Shown here in pieces: positions 8,264 to 15,517 of a stretch of DNA of 27,376 nucleotides. Made by a program: the position numbers and the translations under genes. Numbering within the stretch: position 1 is the first letter of the stretch; each line of letters starts with the position of its first letter. The stretch lies in the NCBI GenBank assembly GCA_021786265.1, contig JAJYNP010000030.1, forward strand, positions 1-27,376, read 5' to 3'. The DNA comes from Chloroflexota bacterium (GTDB taxonomy: Bacteria; Chloroflexota; Limnocylindria; Limnocylindrales; CSP1-4). The notes below the pieces were generated by a model. That model ran no database searches and was not told where the DNA came from. It saw nothing but the letters and a program-made list of their open reading frames with translations.

Positions 8264-9111
8264 GCGCGCCGGCGATCAACCCGGCGCCGCGCGAGCGCCG
8301 CGAGCCGGGCATCCGGCCGGGGCGGCACCGGCGCATCGAACGGGCCCCCCTGCCGCCGGGTGCCTCGCTCGTGGAGACGATCCCCTACACGCTCACCCAC
8401 CGGCTGCTGCGCGAGGTCCTCGAGCACCGCGGTTGCCTCGAGCTCTCCGGCCCGGGCGGCACGGGCAAGACCTTCGCCGTGGATGCCTACTTTGCCGACC
8501 GCGCGTCCGACGCGGTCAAGATCCACCTCGAGTCGCGCGTGCACGGGTGGGGGTTCCTGCGGCGCCTGGTGGAGGAGCTCGGTGGCGTGCCGGGGGGCGG
8601 CAGCGAGGCGCTCATGGACGCCCTGCGTGACGCCGTGGGCGGTCGCCACGTGTACGTCTACGTGGACGAGGCCGACCTGCTCAACCGCGACTCGCTGCGG
8701 GTGCTGCGCTACCTGCGCGACCAGCGCGACCTCTGGATGGCGTTCGTGCTGGTGGGGACCGACTTCGCGCCGGCGTACGCCAAGGTGCCCGAGCTCTGGT
8801 CACGCGTGACGCGCCGGGTGAGCTTCGCGCCGCTGGAGGGGACGTCCCTGGTGTCCGCCCTGGCGGCCTACCACCCGTTCCTCGCCGCGGCCGACGCACC
8901 GCTCCTGCTGGCCATCGACGCGGAGCACTGTCAGGGCAACTGGCGCGTGTGGACCACCGAGCTCGAGACGCTCCTCGAGTACGCCGCGCGGCTGGGGGTC
9001 GCGGGGCTCACCCGCGAGGTGGCGGCCGCCGCGCTCGGGGTGACCGCCGACGCGAGCCGCGCGCGGCGTGGCTCGCGTCCCCTGCGGGCGGCCCGGGGAG
9101 CCCGGCCATGA
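8260..9111 (+). CDS. TnsC-like AAA+ ATPase, transposition regulator
   Basis: The 283-residue protein has Walker A GPGGTGKT (residues 64-71), Walker B VYVYVDEAD (Asp136, Glu137) and a sensor-1-like VLVGTD (about 165-168), the pattern of TnsC/TniB/MuB-type AAA+ ATPases. In Tn7-like systems this ATPase polymerises on target DNA and links the target selector to the transposase. The basic, proline-rich N terminus (about 1-30) may contact DNA or TnsB (inference). It overlaps the transposase gene by 4 bases at its start and the next gene by 4 bases at its end, so it is the middle of a tightly coupled operon. It resembles the short MuB/TniB-size ATPases more than the larger canonical TnsC. Confidence 0.85.
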   Translation: MSAPAINPAPRERREPGIRPGRHRRIERAPLPPGASLVETIPYTLTHRLLREVLEHRGCLELSGPGGTGKTFAVDAYFADRASDAVKIHLESRVHGWGFLRRLVEELGGVPGGGSEALMDALRDAVGGRHVYVYVDEADLLNRDSLRVLRYLRDQRDLWMAFVLVGTDFAPAYAKVPELWSRVTRRVSFAPLEGTSLVSALAAYHPFLAAADAPLLLAIDAEHCQGNWRVWTTELETLLEYAARLGVAGLTREVAAAALGVTADASRARRGSRPLRAARGARP

Positions 9112-9851
9112 TCGTGACCGTGCGCGCGCCCGACGAGGACGCCGTCTACGCCGAGGCGGAGAGCTGGAACGACCCCGACCGGGGGCTGCTCGTGGTGCTC
9201 GCCCCGCCCATCGTGACGCGCCCGAGCGAGCTGCTCGGGCGGGCCGTGGCGGCCCTGGACGGGACGCCGCTGTGGCGGCCGGGGAGCGGCGAGGCGCAGG
9301 CGCTCGAGAACGGCGTGGTGCGCCTGCGCGCCCACCGGGTGGACGCGCTGGTGCTGCTCCATTCCTGGTGGATCCCGGCGGCGGTGCACTCGGCGCTGGC
9401 CGCCGCGCTGGGCGCGCTCGACCTCGACCTGCTGGTGGTCACCCATCCGGCGGCCGGAGCGGCGGCCGTGGACGCCTGGTCCGCGGACAGCTGGAGCTGG
9501 GGCGAACTGCGCGCCTGGGTCGCGGCGCGGAGGCCCGCGGGGGACGCCCGGGCGGCTGATCCGGGGGTGCACCAGCGGGTGGCGCTCCCGGCGCTCGGCC
9601 TGGCGGGAGCGCGCGAGATCGGCCCGCGTCCGCCCTCCGGCGCCGCGGCGCGCGCGGCGCAGGCGCAGCTGCGGCGCCGCCTCGGGGACGCGCCGAGCGC
9701 CGAGCACGCCGCGACCGTGCTGCGGGCGGCCCTCCGGGACGTCGCGCCCGACGGGCGCGAGGCGGTGCTCGAGGGGGCCGCCGCGGCGCTGGCCGAGGCC
9801 AACCTCGGGCTCCTGCGCGAGGATCCGGGGGCCGCCCCGCCGCGCACCTGA
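9108..9851 (+). CDS. N-terminal part of a putative target selector, with a P-loop-less NTPase-like region
   Basis: The 247-residue ORF starts with ATG overlapping the TnsC-like gene by 4 bases. I do not recognise the family. Residues about 25-50 (GLLVVLAPP, then RPSELLGRAVAAL) read like the first strand and helix of an AAA/RecA ATPase whose GxxGxGK[ST] loop is gone. Residues about 78-115 (RVDALVLLHSWW and LDLDLLVVTHP) look like later strands of the same fold, so this may be a dead NTPase domain (inference). The C-terminal third is Ala/Arg-rich helix ending in a Pro-rich tail. The TGA stop at 9849-9851 is in the same frame as the next ORF and no other stop intervenes, so the two may have been, or may function as, one protein of about 495 residues. 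Confidence 0.6.
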   Translation: MIVTVRAPDEDAVYAEAESWNDPDRGLLVVLAPPIVTRPSELLGRAVAALDGTPLWRPGSGEAQALENGVVRLRAHRVDALVLLHSWWIPAAVHSALAAALGALDLDLLVVTHPAAGAAAVDAWSADSWSWGELRAWVAARRPAGDARAADPGVHQRVALPALGLAGAREIGPRPPSGAAARAAQAQLRRRLGDAPSAEHAATVLRAALRDVAPDGREAVLEGAAAALAEANLGLLREDPGAAPPRT

Positions 9852-9878
9852 AGCGACCTGCGCCGCCTCGCCGACCCG

Positions 9879-10598
9879 GTGCAGGCGGCCGCCGTCACGC
9901 TGCTCGCCCTCGCACTCGACGAGGGCGAGGCGGCGGCTCTCCGGAGCGACGACGTCCCGCCCGACGGCGCGCTCGTGCGGGCGGGAGGCCGGCGGATCGC
10001 CGTCCCCTCCCCCGCCCGGCCCTACCTCGTGGCGCAGCGGCTGGTGCGCGCCCGGCGCGGCCTCCCGTTCCTCCACCAGGGGAACCTGCCGCTCACCCCG
10101 AGCGACGTGCGGCGGCTGGTACGCGACGGCCTGGCGCAGCTCGGCCGGACGCTCGAGCCGCCCGACTTCGGCGCGGCGCTCGCGCCGAGCCAGCGCTGGT
10201 TGATGGCGCACGGGCTGCTGGTGCGTCCCGGCCCGCAGCGGGCCCACGACCCCGCGCCGGACGACGGCCTGGGTCGGCGCTGCGCCCACGGGCTGCCGGC
10301 CTGGATCCCGGTCGGGACCGGCGGGGTGAGCCACTCCCGCTGGCTGTGCGGGGCGCGGCGCCCCAGCGACCTGCGGCCGGCCTGGAAGGGCTACGACGTC
10401 AGCGCAGACGAGGTCATCGAGGGCGTCACGCGGTATGCCATCCGCCAGGCCGGGGAGCCGGCCGGGCGCGCGTGGCTGGTCGAGACGCGGATCGGGCCCC
10501 TGTGGGTCCAGAGCCTGGCGGCCGATCCCCCCGCCAGTGCCGAGGTGCGGGATGCCGTGCGCGCCGCGCAACGGGGTTCCCGGCTGCCGGGACGCTGA
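9879..10598 (+). CDS. Inactive tyrosine-recombinase-like protein, putative TnsF-type target selector
   Basis: The first half resembles the catalytic domain of XerC/D-type tyrosine recombinases, with TLLALALDEGEAAALRSDDV in place of the usual tGlR-xx-E-x-x-x-L-R-xx-D-V. The catalytic Arg position is Asp, and no HxxR box or Tyr nucleophile is apparent, so it should not recombine DNA. Inactivated tyrosine recombinases serve as target selectors (TnsF) in some Tn7-like elements, and this gene lies where a selector is expected. A Cys/His-containing segment follows (CAHG, then SHSRWLCG), perhaps a metal site, then an unknown C-terminal domain from about residue 165. The homology helix begins upstream of the GTG at 9879 (SDLRRLADP, in frame with the preceding ORF), so this start is the first standard one available rather than a convincing one. 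No TniQ-like gene is seen. Confidence 0.6.
   Translation: MQAAAVTLLALALDEGEAAALRSDDVPPDGALVRAGGRRIAVPSPARPYLVAQRLVRARRGLPFLHQGNLPLTPSDVRRLVRDGLAQLGRTLEPPDFGAALAPSQRWLMAHGLLVRPGPQRAHDPAPDDGLGRRCAHGLPAWIPVGTGGVSHSRWLCGARRPSDLRPAWKGYDVSADEVIEGVTRYAIRQAGEPAGRAWLVETRIGPLWVQSLAADPPASAEVRDAVRAAQRGSRLPGR
10504..10524 (+). repeat. 21-bp direct repeat, copy 1
   Basis: This copy lies inside the end of the selector gene and encodes VQSLAA. An identical 21-bp sequence recurs 308 bases downstream at 10812. It shows that the 3' end of the gene has been copied. Confidence 0.85.
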
Positions 10599-10728
10599 GC
10601 GCGCCGGCCCCGGAACCGGCGGCCGTTGCCTGGGCGCGGGCCGGAATGCGTTGCGCGCGAGGCCGTCGTTCGCGATCGGCAGGGGCACGGACATGGCCGG
10701 ATCCCGGCGGTGACCCGTGCGGGCCCGT

Positions 10729-10758
10729 GCAGGCCGGCCGTCTCACAGGCCGGCCTGC
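10729..10758 (+). terminator. 11-bp hairpin downstream of the tns operon
   Basis: Positions 10729-10739 and 10748-10758 are perfect reverse complements around an 8-base loop. The stem begins 131 bases after the stop of the last tns-operon gene. It may end the operon transcript; no T-tract follows, so the call rests on position and stem strength. Confidence 0.4.
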
Positions 10759-10811
10759 GGGTGGCGGACGCGATGCCAGCCGGGACCGCCGCGTTCCCTC
10801 GGCTCGTCGAC

Positions 10812-10832
10812 GGGTCCAGAGCCTGGCGGCCG
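10812..10832 (+). repeat. 21-bp direct repeat, copy 2
   Basis: This is an exact copy of 10504-10524, here outside any intact gene. It is readable in one frame as VQSLAAVFATAP up to a TGA at 10871-10873. The bases just upstream (GGCTCGTCGA against GGCTGGTCGA in copy 1) also match partly, suggesting a duplicate with an internal deletion. Confidence 0.85.
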
Positions 10833-10873
10833 TGTTCGCCACGGCACCGCTCGGGACCTGCGCGCCCTCGTGA

Positions 10874-11254
10874 CTCCCCGTCGCTCAGCGGCGCGATGCG
10901 CGCGTCGGGCCGGGCCGTGGAGGGGCGCCGGTCGACCGGCATGCGCCGCCCGAGCGCCTCGCGGTCGGCCCGGCCGTGCTCGCGCACGGCCCGCGGCTGT
11001 ACGGCTGCCGCCATGCCGAGGAGATCCGGCTCCCCTGCGCCGGGTACGAACTCGTCGACCTTGAGACCGCCAGCGATGGCGCGCGCCACGCGCTGCGACG
11101 CGAGGGCGTGCCAGCAGGAACCGTGTAGCGGATCGACCACCGTCTCGGGGCAGCCTGGCTGCAGTCGATGGAGGCCGACGTGCCCGATCTTGCGGCGGTG
11201 GTCACCGCGGTCCGTGCGTCGGCGGCCCGGCCAGCGACGCAGCACCCGCGTTGA
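10874..11254 (+). pseudogene. Decayed second copy of the selector's C-terminal domain
   Basis: Read in one frame between the TGA at 10871 and the TGA at 11252, this stretch translates to a sequence that lines up with the C-terminal domain of the upstream selector. AGYELVDLETASDGARHAL corresponds to KGYDVSADEVIEGVTRYAI, REGVPAG to QAGEPAG, and AAWLQSMEADVPDLAAVVTA to GPLWVQSLAADPPASAEVRD, each ending a few residues before its stop. A TAG at 11126-11128 interrupts it and no start codon or ribosome-binding site fits, so it is a gene fragment. The divergence shows it is not a recent exact duplication, unlike the 21-bp repeat next to it. It could be the remnant of another selector from a related element, or a stored alternative C-terminal module (speculative). 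Confidence 0.55.
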
Positions 11255-11363
11255 GACACGTCGCCGTATCCAGCCATCGGCGTCTCCTGCCGTTACCCCA
11301 GGCGAACTGCGCCTCGAGGGCGATTCGTGCGATCTCGTCTGGTTGCTGGCCACGTGACGTAAC

Positions 11364-11404
11364 GGGCGATTCGCCCACCCCGCGATGACGAGGGGCGCAG
11401 CCCC
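11364..11404 (-). terminator. Two small hairpins after the HEPN-NACHT gene
   Basis: GGGGC-GCA-GCCCC (11392-11404) and GGGCGA-T-TCGCCC (11364-11376) lie 38-78 bases beyond the stop of the minus-strand NACHT gene. Read on the minus strand, the second is followed by GTTACGTC. Together they are a plausible but weak terminator. The remaining bases from 11255 to 11441 hold nothing else I can identify. Confidence 0.35.
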
Positions 11405-11441
11405 GAGCGGGCAGCCGCCGCAGATTCGCCCGGAGTACCGG

Positions 11442-14400
11442 TCACCCGGTCAGGGCGTCCGCGAAGGCGAGGCGAGCCCGATCTCCTGGCGTCTCATCAA
11501 GAGCTGCGTCCAGCAACAGCGCGACGCCGGATCGGACCTGCTCGTCGGCGTGCACCCGGATGGCCTCGCCGAGGCCGCGCGCCGCCTCCTCGTCGGCTAC
11601 CTCCAGAAAGTCCACCGTGGCGCTCGGCACCCAGTCGGGGTCCTCGAAGTCGATGTCCGTCAGCGCCTTGACCGCCGCCAGTTGCGCGACGCGGTCGGCT
11701 GCTGACAGCAGGGCGCCGATCTGCGCCCCGGCCGGCTGCGTGCGGGCGAGGTGCGCCAGCACGGCCGCGGCCCACACGCGGGGGGGCAGGGCCGCGGACC
11801 GGAGCACCTCGATCAGGACGGCCTCGACCTCCGGGTGGATCCCGAGGCTCGGCTGGAGGGCACCAGGAATCAACACGCGAGGCAGGTGCTCCAGGCGTTC
11901 CACGAGGCGGCGGATGGCATCGGCCCACCGCGCGCGCTCAGATGGGGCGAGCGAAGGAGTCCGGGCGACGAGCGCGAGCAGGCAGAGCTCCGTCGCCCCC
12001 GGGAACCGCAGCTCGTGCCCTGTGATGTCTGCCAGGATGTCCTCCGCGAGCAACGAGAACGGGGCGTCGGTGCCGCACGCGGCCACGACCGCGCGGCAGG
12101 CGGCCCCGCGGACGCGCGCGTCCGGGTCGCCGCGAAGCGGGCGGATCGGCGCGAGGAGGGCGTCCCACGGAATGGGCTCTCCCCCCGGCATGGTCGATGT
12201 GAGGACCGGAACCTCGATCAGCGAGTCGCACGCCGCCAGCCGCATCCAGGGTTCGGGTCGGGCGGCAGCGTCGGCGCGGGCCGTCGCGGAGAACCCGACC
12301 TCCTCCTCACCGACGGGTTCACGGGATTCAAGGAGTTCAAGAGGTTCCAGTAACGGCAGGAGGCGGAGCCTGCGACGACAGGCACGGTCGCGTCGCTCCT
12401 GCAGGTCGTCGAGACCGAGCATCGCATCGAGCGGGTCATGGGAGTCACGGGTGACGCCCATCCTCCCTCCTAGCTGGGTCACCAGCGCACGCTCGGCTCG
12501 AACCGAGAGGTCAGGGTCCGGCCCATCGAGGATCGCCCGGAGTGGGGGCACCCAGAAGTCGCTCCCCATGATGAGAGCCGACTCGACGAGCGCGAGGAAC
12601 CCCGCCAGGTGCTCGGGAGCGGCGATCCCGATGTCGTCGGCGAGCTCCCAGCGGTCCACGAGATTGGCGATCGTGCGCAGGAGCGGTCGGGCCGGCGCAC
12701 GATCGCAGATGCGGAGACAGGCGTCCGCGGATCGCTCGTCCAGGCTGCCCTCGATCGCCCACCAGCCGCGCAGGTCGGAAGGACCGGAGATCCGCTCCGC
12801 GAGGCCGTGCAGCGTGACCAGCGGGACCCCCGCGTCGGCCAAGTACGCCGTGCCCGCCCCCGGACTGACCGCGAAATCCTCGTCGAACGCGAGAGGCCCG
12901 AGACCGATGAGCACGGCATCCTCGTCCCCGGCGTAGTCGTCACGGAACACGCCGGGGACGCGTCGGGCTACCTCGGCCGCCAGCCCGGGATCGCCAGCGT
13001 AGGTCGCCGCGAGGGCGGCCTCGCACGCGAGGATCTCGGCGAGACCATCCGGCGTCGGTTCGAGGAACCAGCGCACCAGGCGCTTGCGCGCGAGCATCTG
13101 ATCCGAGTCGTCGGCGTGCGCCGTCAGCAGGGGTGCGGCGGGCGCGCAGGCGGCTGGCCCCAGGTTCTCGAGCGCCGTCGCGGTTTCGTCGCGGAAGAGG
13201 TCAAATCGAGGATCGAGGTAATCCCGCACCAGCCCACGCGCGAGCTCGTCGCGGAAGGCCGACCGCACGCGGACGCCGGAGCGGAGGAGCACGGCTGCCA
13301 CGAAACGACGATGGGCGCCCGTGTGTCGGTCCAGCGGCCATGCGTTCAGCAGGTCCTGCGCGAGGCGCGTGACCGACGCCTCTCCCCAGCCGTCCACGTG
13401 CGCAACGAGCAAGACCAGGACCGACTCCCAGACCCGCCGGTGCACGTAGGCGGCGAGGTCGAGCTCGCCCGCCGCCCACTGGTCGGCGAGGTGCCGCGCC
13501 GCGAAGTACTCGCCGAACCTCCGGTGGACGAAGCCATAGGTGGGCTCCCCGCGCTCACGACCGACCATCGTGAAGCATCCCGTGGCCCGTTCGATCACGC
13601 GCAACAGCTCGAGGGCGTGGGCTCGAGCTGTTACCTCGTCCCCTCCCGAGCCGGGGAGCAGCCGCGCGGTGAGCTGCGCGATCACATCGCGCTGCCGAAC
13701 CCAGCCCTGGCCACTGGCGACGAGCCCGTGGGCGATGGGCTGCAGGGCGGCGAGCATGTCGCGTTCGTCGAGGTCGAGCTTCAGGCGATGCAGCGGCCAT
13801 TCCCGGAGCAGCGTCGCGGTGGCGAGGCGGAGCAGCTCGATCTCACGCGACGGGATCGCGTTACCCGTCTGCCGGAGGAGCGCGATGAGGGTCAACCAGA
13901 GGGGCGTCCGGGCGAGCTCACGGACGTCGGGATTCGCTTCGAGCTCCTCCATCAACTCGTCCACCGTCGGCATCGCCTCGGTGGCGTCGACGCGCCCCAC
14001 GGCGGCCAACCAGTTGCCGAGAAACGCGCGAATCTGCTCGTCATCGAACGGCAGGAGCTCGTATGTCCTGAACGCGGGGCCGAGGGCGGCGTCGGCATAT
14101 CCGACGCTCCGGCTGCTGGCCCAGACCGAGACACCGGGATGCAGGCGCGCCAGCGCATCTACCTCTTCGCTGACCTGCGCGCGCAGCCCGTCGTCGTCGA
14201 TTTCGTCAAGGCCATCGACCAGCACCAGGGCCTCGCCCGCCGTGAGGGCGGCGTCCAGCACGTCGCCGAAGTCGCTTGTCAGCCCGGACGCGATGAAGCG
14301 CCGCAACGTGAGCCGCCCGTCGTGGCGACGCGCGTCTGCGAAACGAGGGGCCGGGCAAAGGATCGGAAGACGGCGATCGGCCCTCGGTTCGAGCACGGCG

Positions 14401-15206
14401 GACCGGGCGAGATGCTTGAGCAATGTCGTCTTGCCGGCGCCCGGGCCGCCCAGGATGACGATCCGGCGACGTGCCTGCAGGTCCTCGATCGTGCACGGCT
14501 CGTCGCGGCTCCCCTCTCCAGCGGGATCAAGCTGCCCGGCCGGAGGCGCTGGCGCGTCGGCGGGCTCACGTCGTCCGCGCCCGCGACCCTGCACCGGTTG
14601 CGCCTCGCGGAGCATCGGCGCCACGAATATCTCGCCAAAGCCCAGCCGCACGATCGTCGCCGGGTCCGGCGTGCTGATGCCCCGCAGGTCAAGGTGGGCG
14701 GTCTCCGCGAGGACCGACTCGATGTACGCGGCGCGTAGCTCGGCGCTCGAGGGCACCGCACCACCCCCCGCGAGCAACCGGGCCGCCTCAACCCGCATTC
14801 GTTCGATCTCCGACGCCGACCCATCGTCCGCGAGACCGAAAGCGCGAACGAGTCGATCCACGAGGTCCACCGTTCGCAGGGCAAGGGTGGCTCCCTCGCG
14901 CAACTCGTGGTGGCCGATCTGGTTCCGGCACTTGACGAGCTCAAACGCGAGGTTGCGGACAGCGCGCGTCTCCGTGTCCGTCAGTGTCGGAGGGAGGGCG
15001 CGCTCGAAGGCCGCCCAGTTGTCCCTGATCTGCGACAACTGCCAGGCCGGATCGCCGGCCGAGGCCTGCCCTCGCAGGAGCATCGACGCCCAGTCCGGCC
15101 CGAACTCGCCCTGTAACCGTTCTGCCACGAACGGCTGCATGCGAGCGCCGAGGAGGTCGAGCGCCTCGTACGCGATCATCCCGGCGGTCGTCTTCGCGGA
15201 GGGCAC
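11442..15206 (-). CDS. HEPN-NACHT STAND NTPase with helical repeats, predicted defence effector
   Basis: The 1254-residue protein has an N-terminal Swt1-type HEPN-like helical domain (about 1-125) with an R-x4-H motif (Arg94, His99 in RNQIGH), the signature of HEPN ribonucleases. A linker (LDLRGIS, then GEIFVAPML, about 172-200) of the kind found before bacterial NACHT domains follows. The NACHT NTPase has Walker A GGPGAGKTT (253-261) and Walker B LVLVDGLDE (327-335). Residues beyond about 560 are helical, HEAT-like repeats that probably sense the trigger. Bacterial NACHT proteins act as intracellular phage sensors, and a HEPN partner would cleave RNA on activation (established for the families, inferred here). 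GTG was chosen as start because GGGAGG lies 8 bases upstream. It is divergent from the SNF2 operon across a 311-base shared promoter region. No catalytic motif is missing. Confidence 0.85.
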   Translation of the reverse strand: MPSAKTTAGMIAYEALDLLGARMQPFVAERLQGEFGPDWASMLLRGQASAGDPAWQLSQIRDNWAAFERALPPTLTDTETRAVRNLAFELVKCRNQIGHHELREGATLALRTVDLVDRLVRAFGLADDGSASEIERMRVEAARLLAGGGAVPSSAELRAAYIESVLAETAHLDLRGISTPDPATIVRLGFGEIFVAPMLREAQPVQGRGRGRREPADAPAPPAGQLDPAGEGSRDEPCTIEDLQARRRIVILGGPGAGKTTLLKHLARSAVLEPRADRRLPILCPAPRFADARRHDGRLTLRRFIASGLTSDFGDVLDAALTAGEALVLVDGLDEIDDDGLRAQVSEEVDALARLHPGVSVWASSRSVGYADAALGPAFRTYELLPFDDEQIRAFLGNWLAAVGRVDATEAMPTVDELMEELEANPDVRELARTPLWLTLIALLRQTGNAIPSREIELLRLATATLLREWPLHRLKLDLDERDMLAALQPIAHGLVASGQGWVRQRDVIAQLTARLLPGSGGDEVTARAHALELLRVIERATGCFTMVGRERGEPTYGFVHRRFGEYFAARHLADQWAAGELDLAAYVHRRVWESVLVLLVAHVDGWGEASVTRLAQDLLNAWPLDRHTGAHRRFVAAVLLRSGVRVRSAFRDELARGLVRDYLDPRFDLFRDETATALENLGPAACAPAAPLLTAHADDSDQMLARKRLVRWFLEPTPDGLAEILACEAALAATYAGDPGLAAEVARRVPGVFRDDYAGDEDAVLIGLGPLAFDEDFAVSPGAGTAYLADAGVPLVTLHGLAERISGPSDLRGWWAIEGSLDERSADACLRICDRAPARPLLRTIANLVDRWELADDIGIAAPEHLAGFLALVESALIMGSDFWVPPLRAILDGPDPDLSVRAERALVTQLGGRMGVTRDSHDPLDAMLGLDDLQERRDRACRRRLRLLPLLEPLELLESREPVGEEEVGFSATARADAAARPEPWMRLAACDSLIEVPVLTSTMPGGEPIPWDALLAPIRPLRGDPDARVRGAACRAVVAACGTDAPFSLLAEDILADITGHELRFPGATELCLLALVARTPSLAPSERARWADAIRRLVERLEHLPRVLIPGALQPSLGIHPEVEAVLIEVLRSAALPPRVWAAAVLAHLARTQPAGAQIGALLSAADRVAQLAAVKALTDIDFEDPDWVPSATVDFLEVADEEAARGLGEAIRVHADEQVRSGVALLLDAALDETPGDRARLAFADALTG

Positions 15207-15517
15207 CAGCCAGACCTCCCTGGCATCGCCAGCGGGACGCGAGTCGGCACAAGGGTAGCCGACCGCCTACCGTGTCATCGGCCAGCCACGCCGGTTCAGC
15301 TCATGGCGTGGCCGCCTCGCGCGGCTCGGCCGGGTGCAGCCAGCCAGGACCGGACAGGTGGATTGCTCCACCAGCGCGGTGTCGCGGTCGACCATTCCGT
15401 GAACACGGGCGATGGATATGCCGGTCGACGCGTGCTGGACGACCGGTGCCAACGCGACACTGGGACGCTACACTCGCGCTCTGGGGGACCGGATGAGGGC
15501 AGCGGGAGCCTGAGTAC
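15207..15517. other. 311-base divergent intergenic region between the NACHT gene and the SNF2 operon
   Basis: It holds the NACHT ribosome-binding site (15215-15220, minus), a possible minus-strand promoter at 15252-15278 and a TACACT -10-like hexamer on the plus strand at 15469-15474 without a good -35. A minus-strand ORF of 61 codons (15267-15452, TTG start) has no recognisable features and was not called. Opposite transcription from one short region could allow joint control of both defence units. Confidence 0.4.
15252..15278 (-). promoter_or_regulatory. Possible promoter of the HEPN-NACHT gene
   Basis: On the minus strand ATGACA (15273-15278) is followed after 15 bases by TACCCT (15252-15257). 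This would give a 5' leader of about 40 bases before the GTG at 15206. The spacing is shorter than ideal, so this is tentative. Confidence 0.3.

Noticed and set aside
5073..11258. TGTCTC at 5073-5078 and GAGACA at 11253-11258 as terminal inverted repeats of the Tn7-like element
   Set aside because: Only six bases match, the flanks (TTCGC and CGTCG) are not a duplication, and no repeated transposase sites lie inside. With several TGT and ACA triplets in these stretches, such a match is likely by chance.
15267..15452. 61-codon minus-strand ORF between the NACHT and SNF2 genes
   Set aside because: It has a TTG start without a ribosome-binding site and no family resemblance; it would occupy the promoter region.
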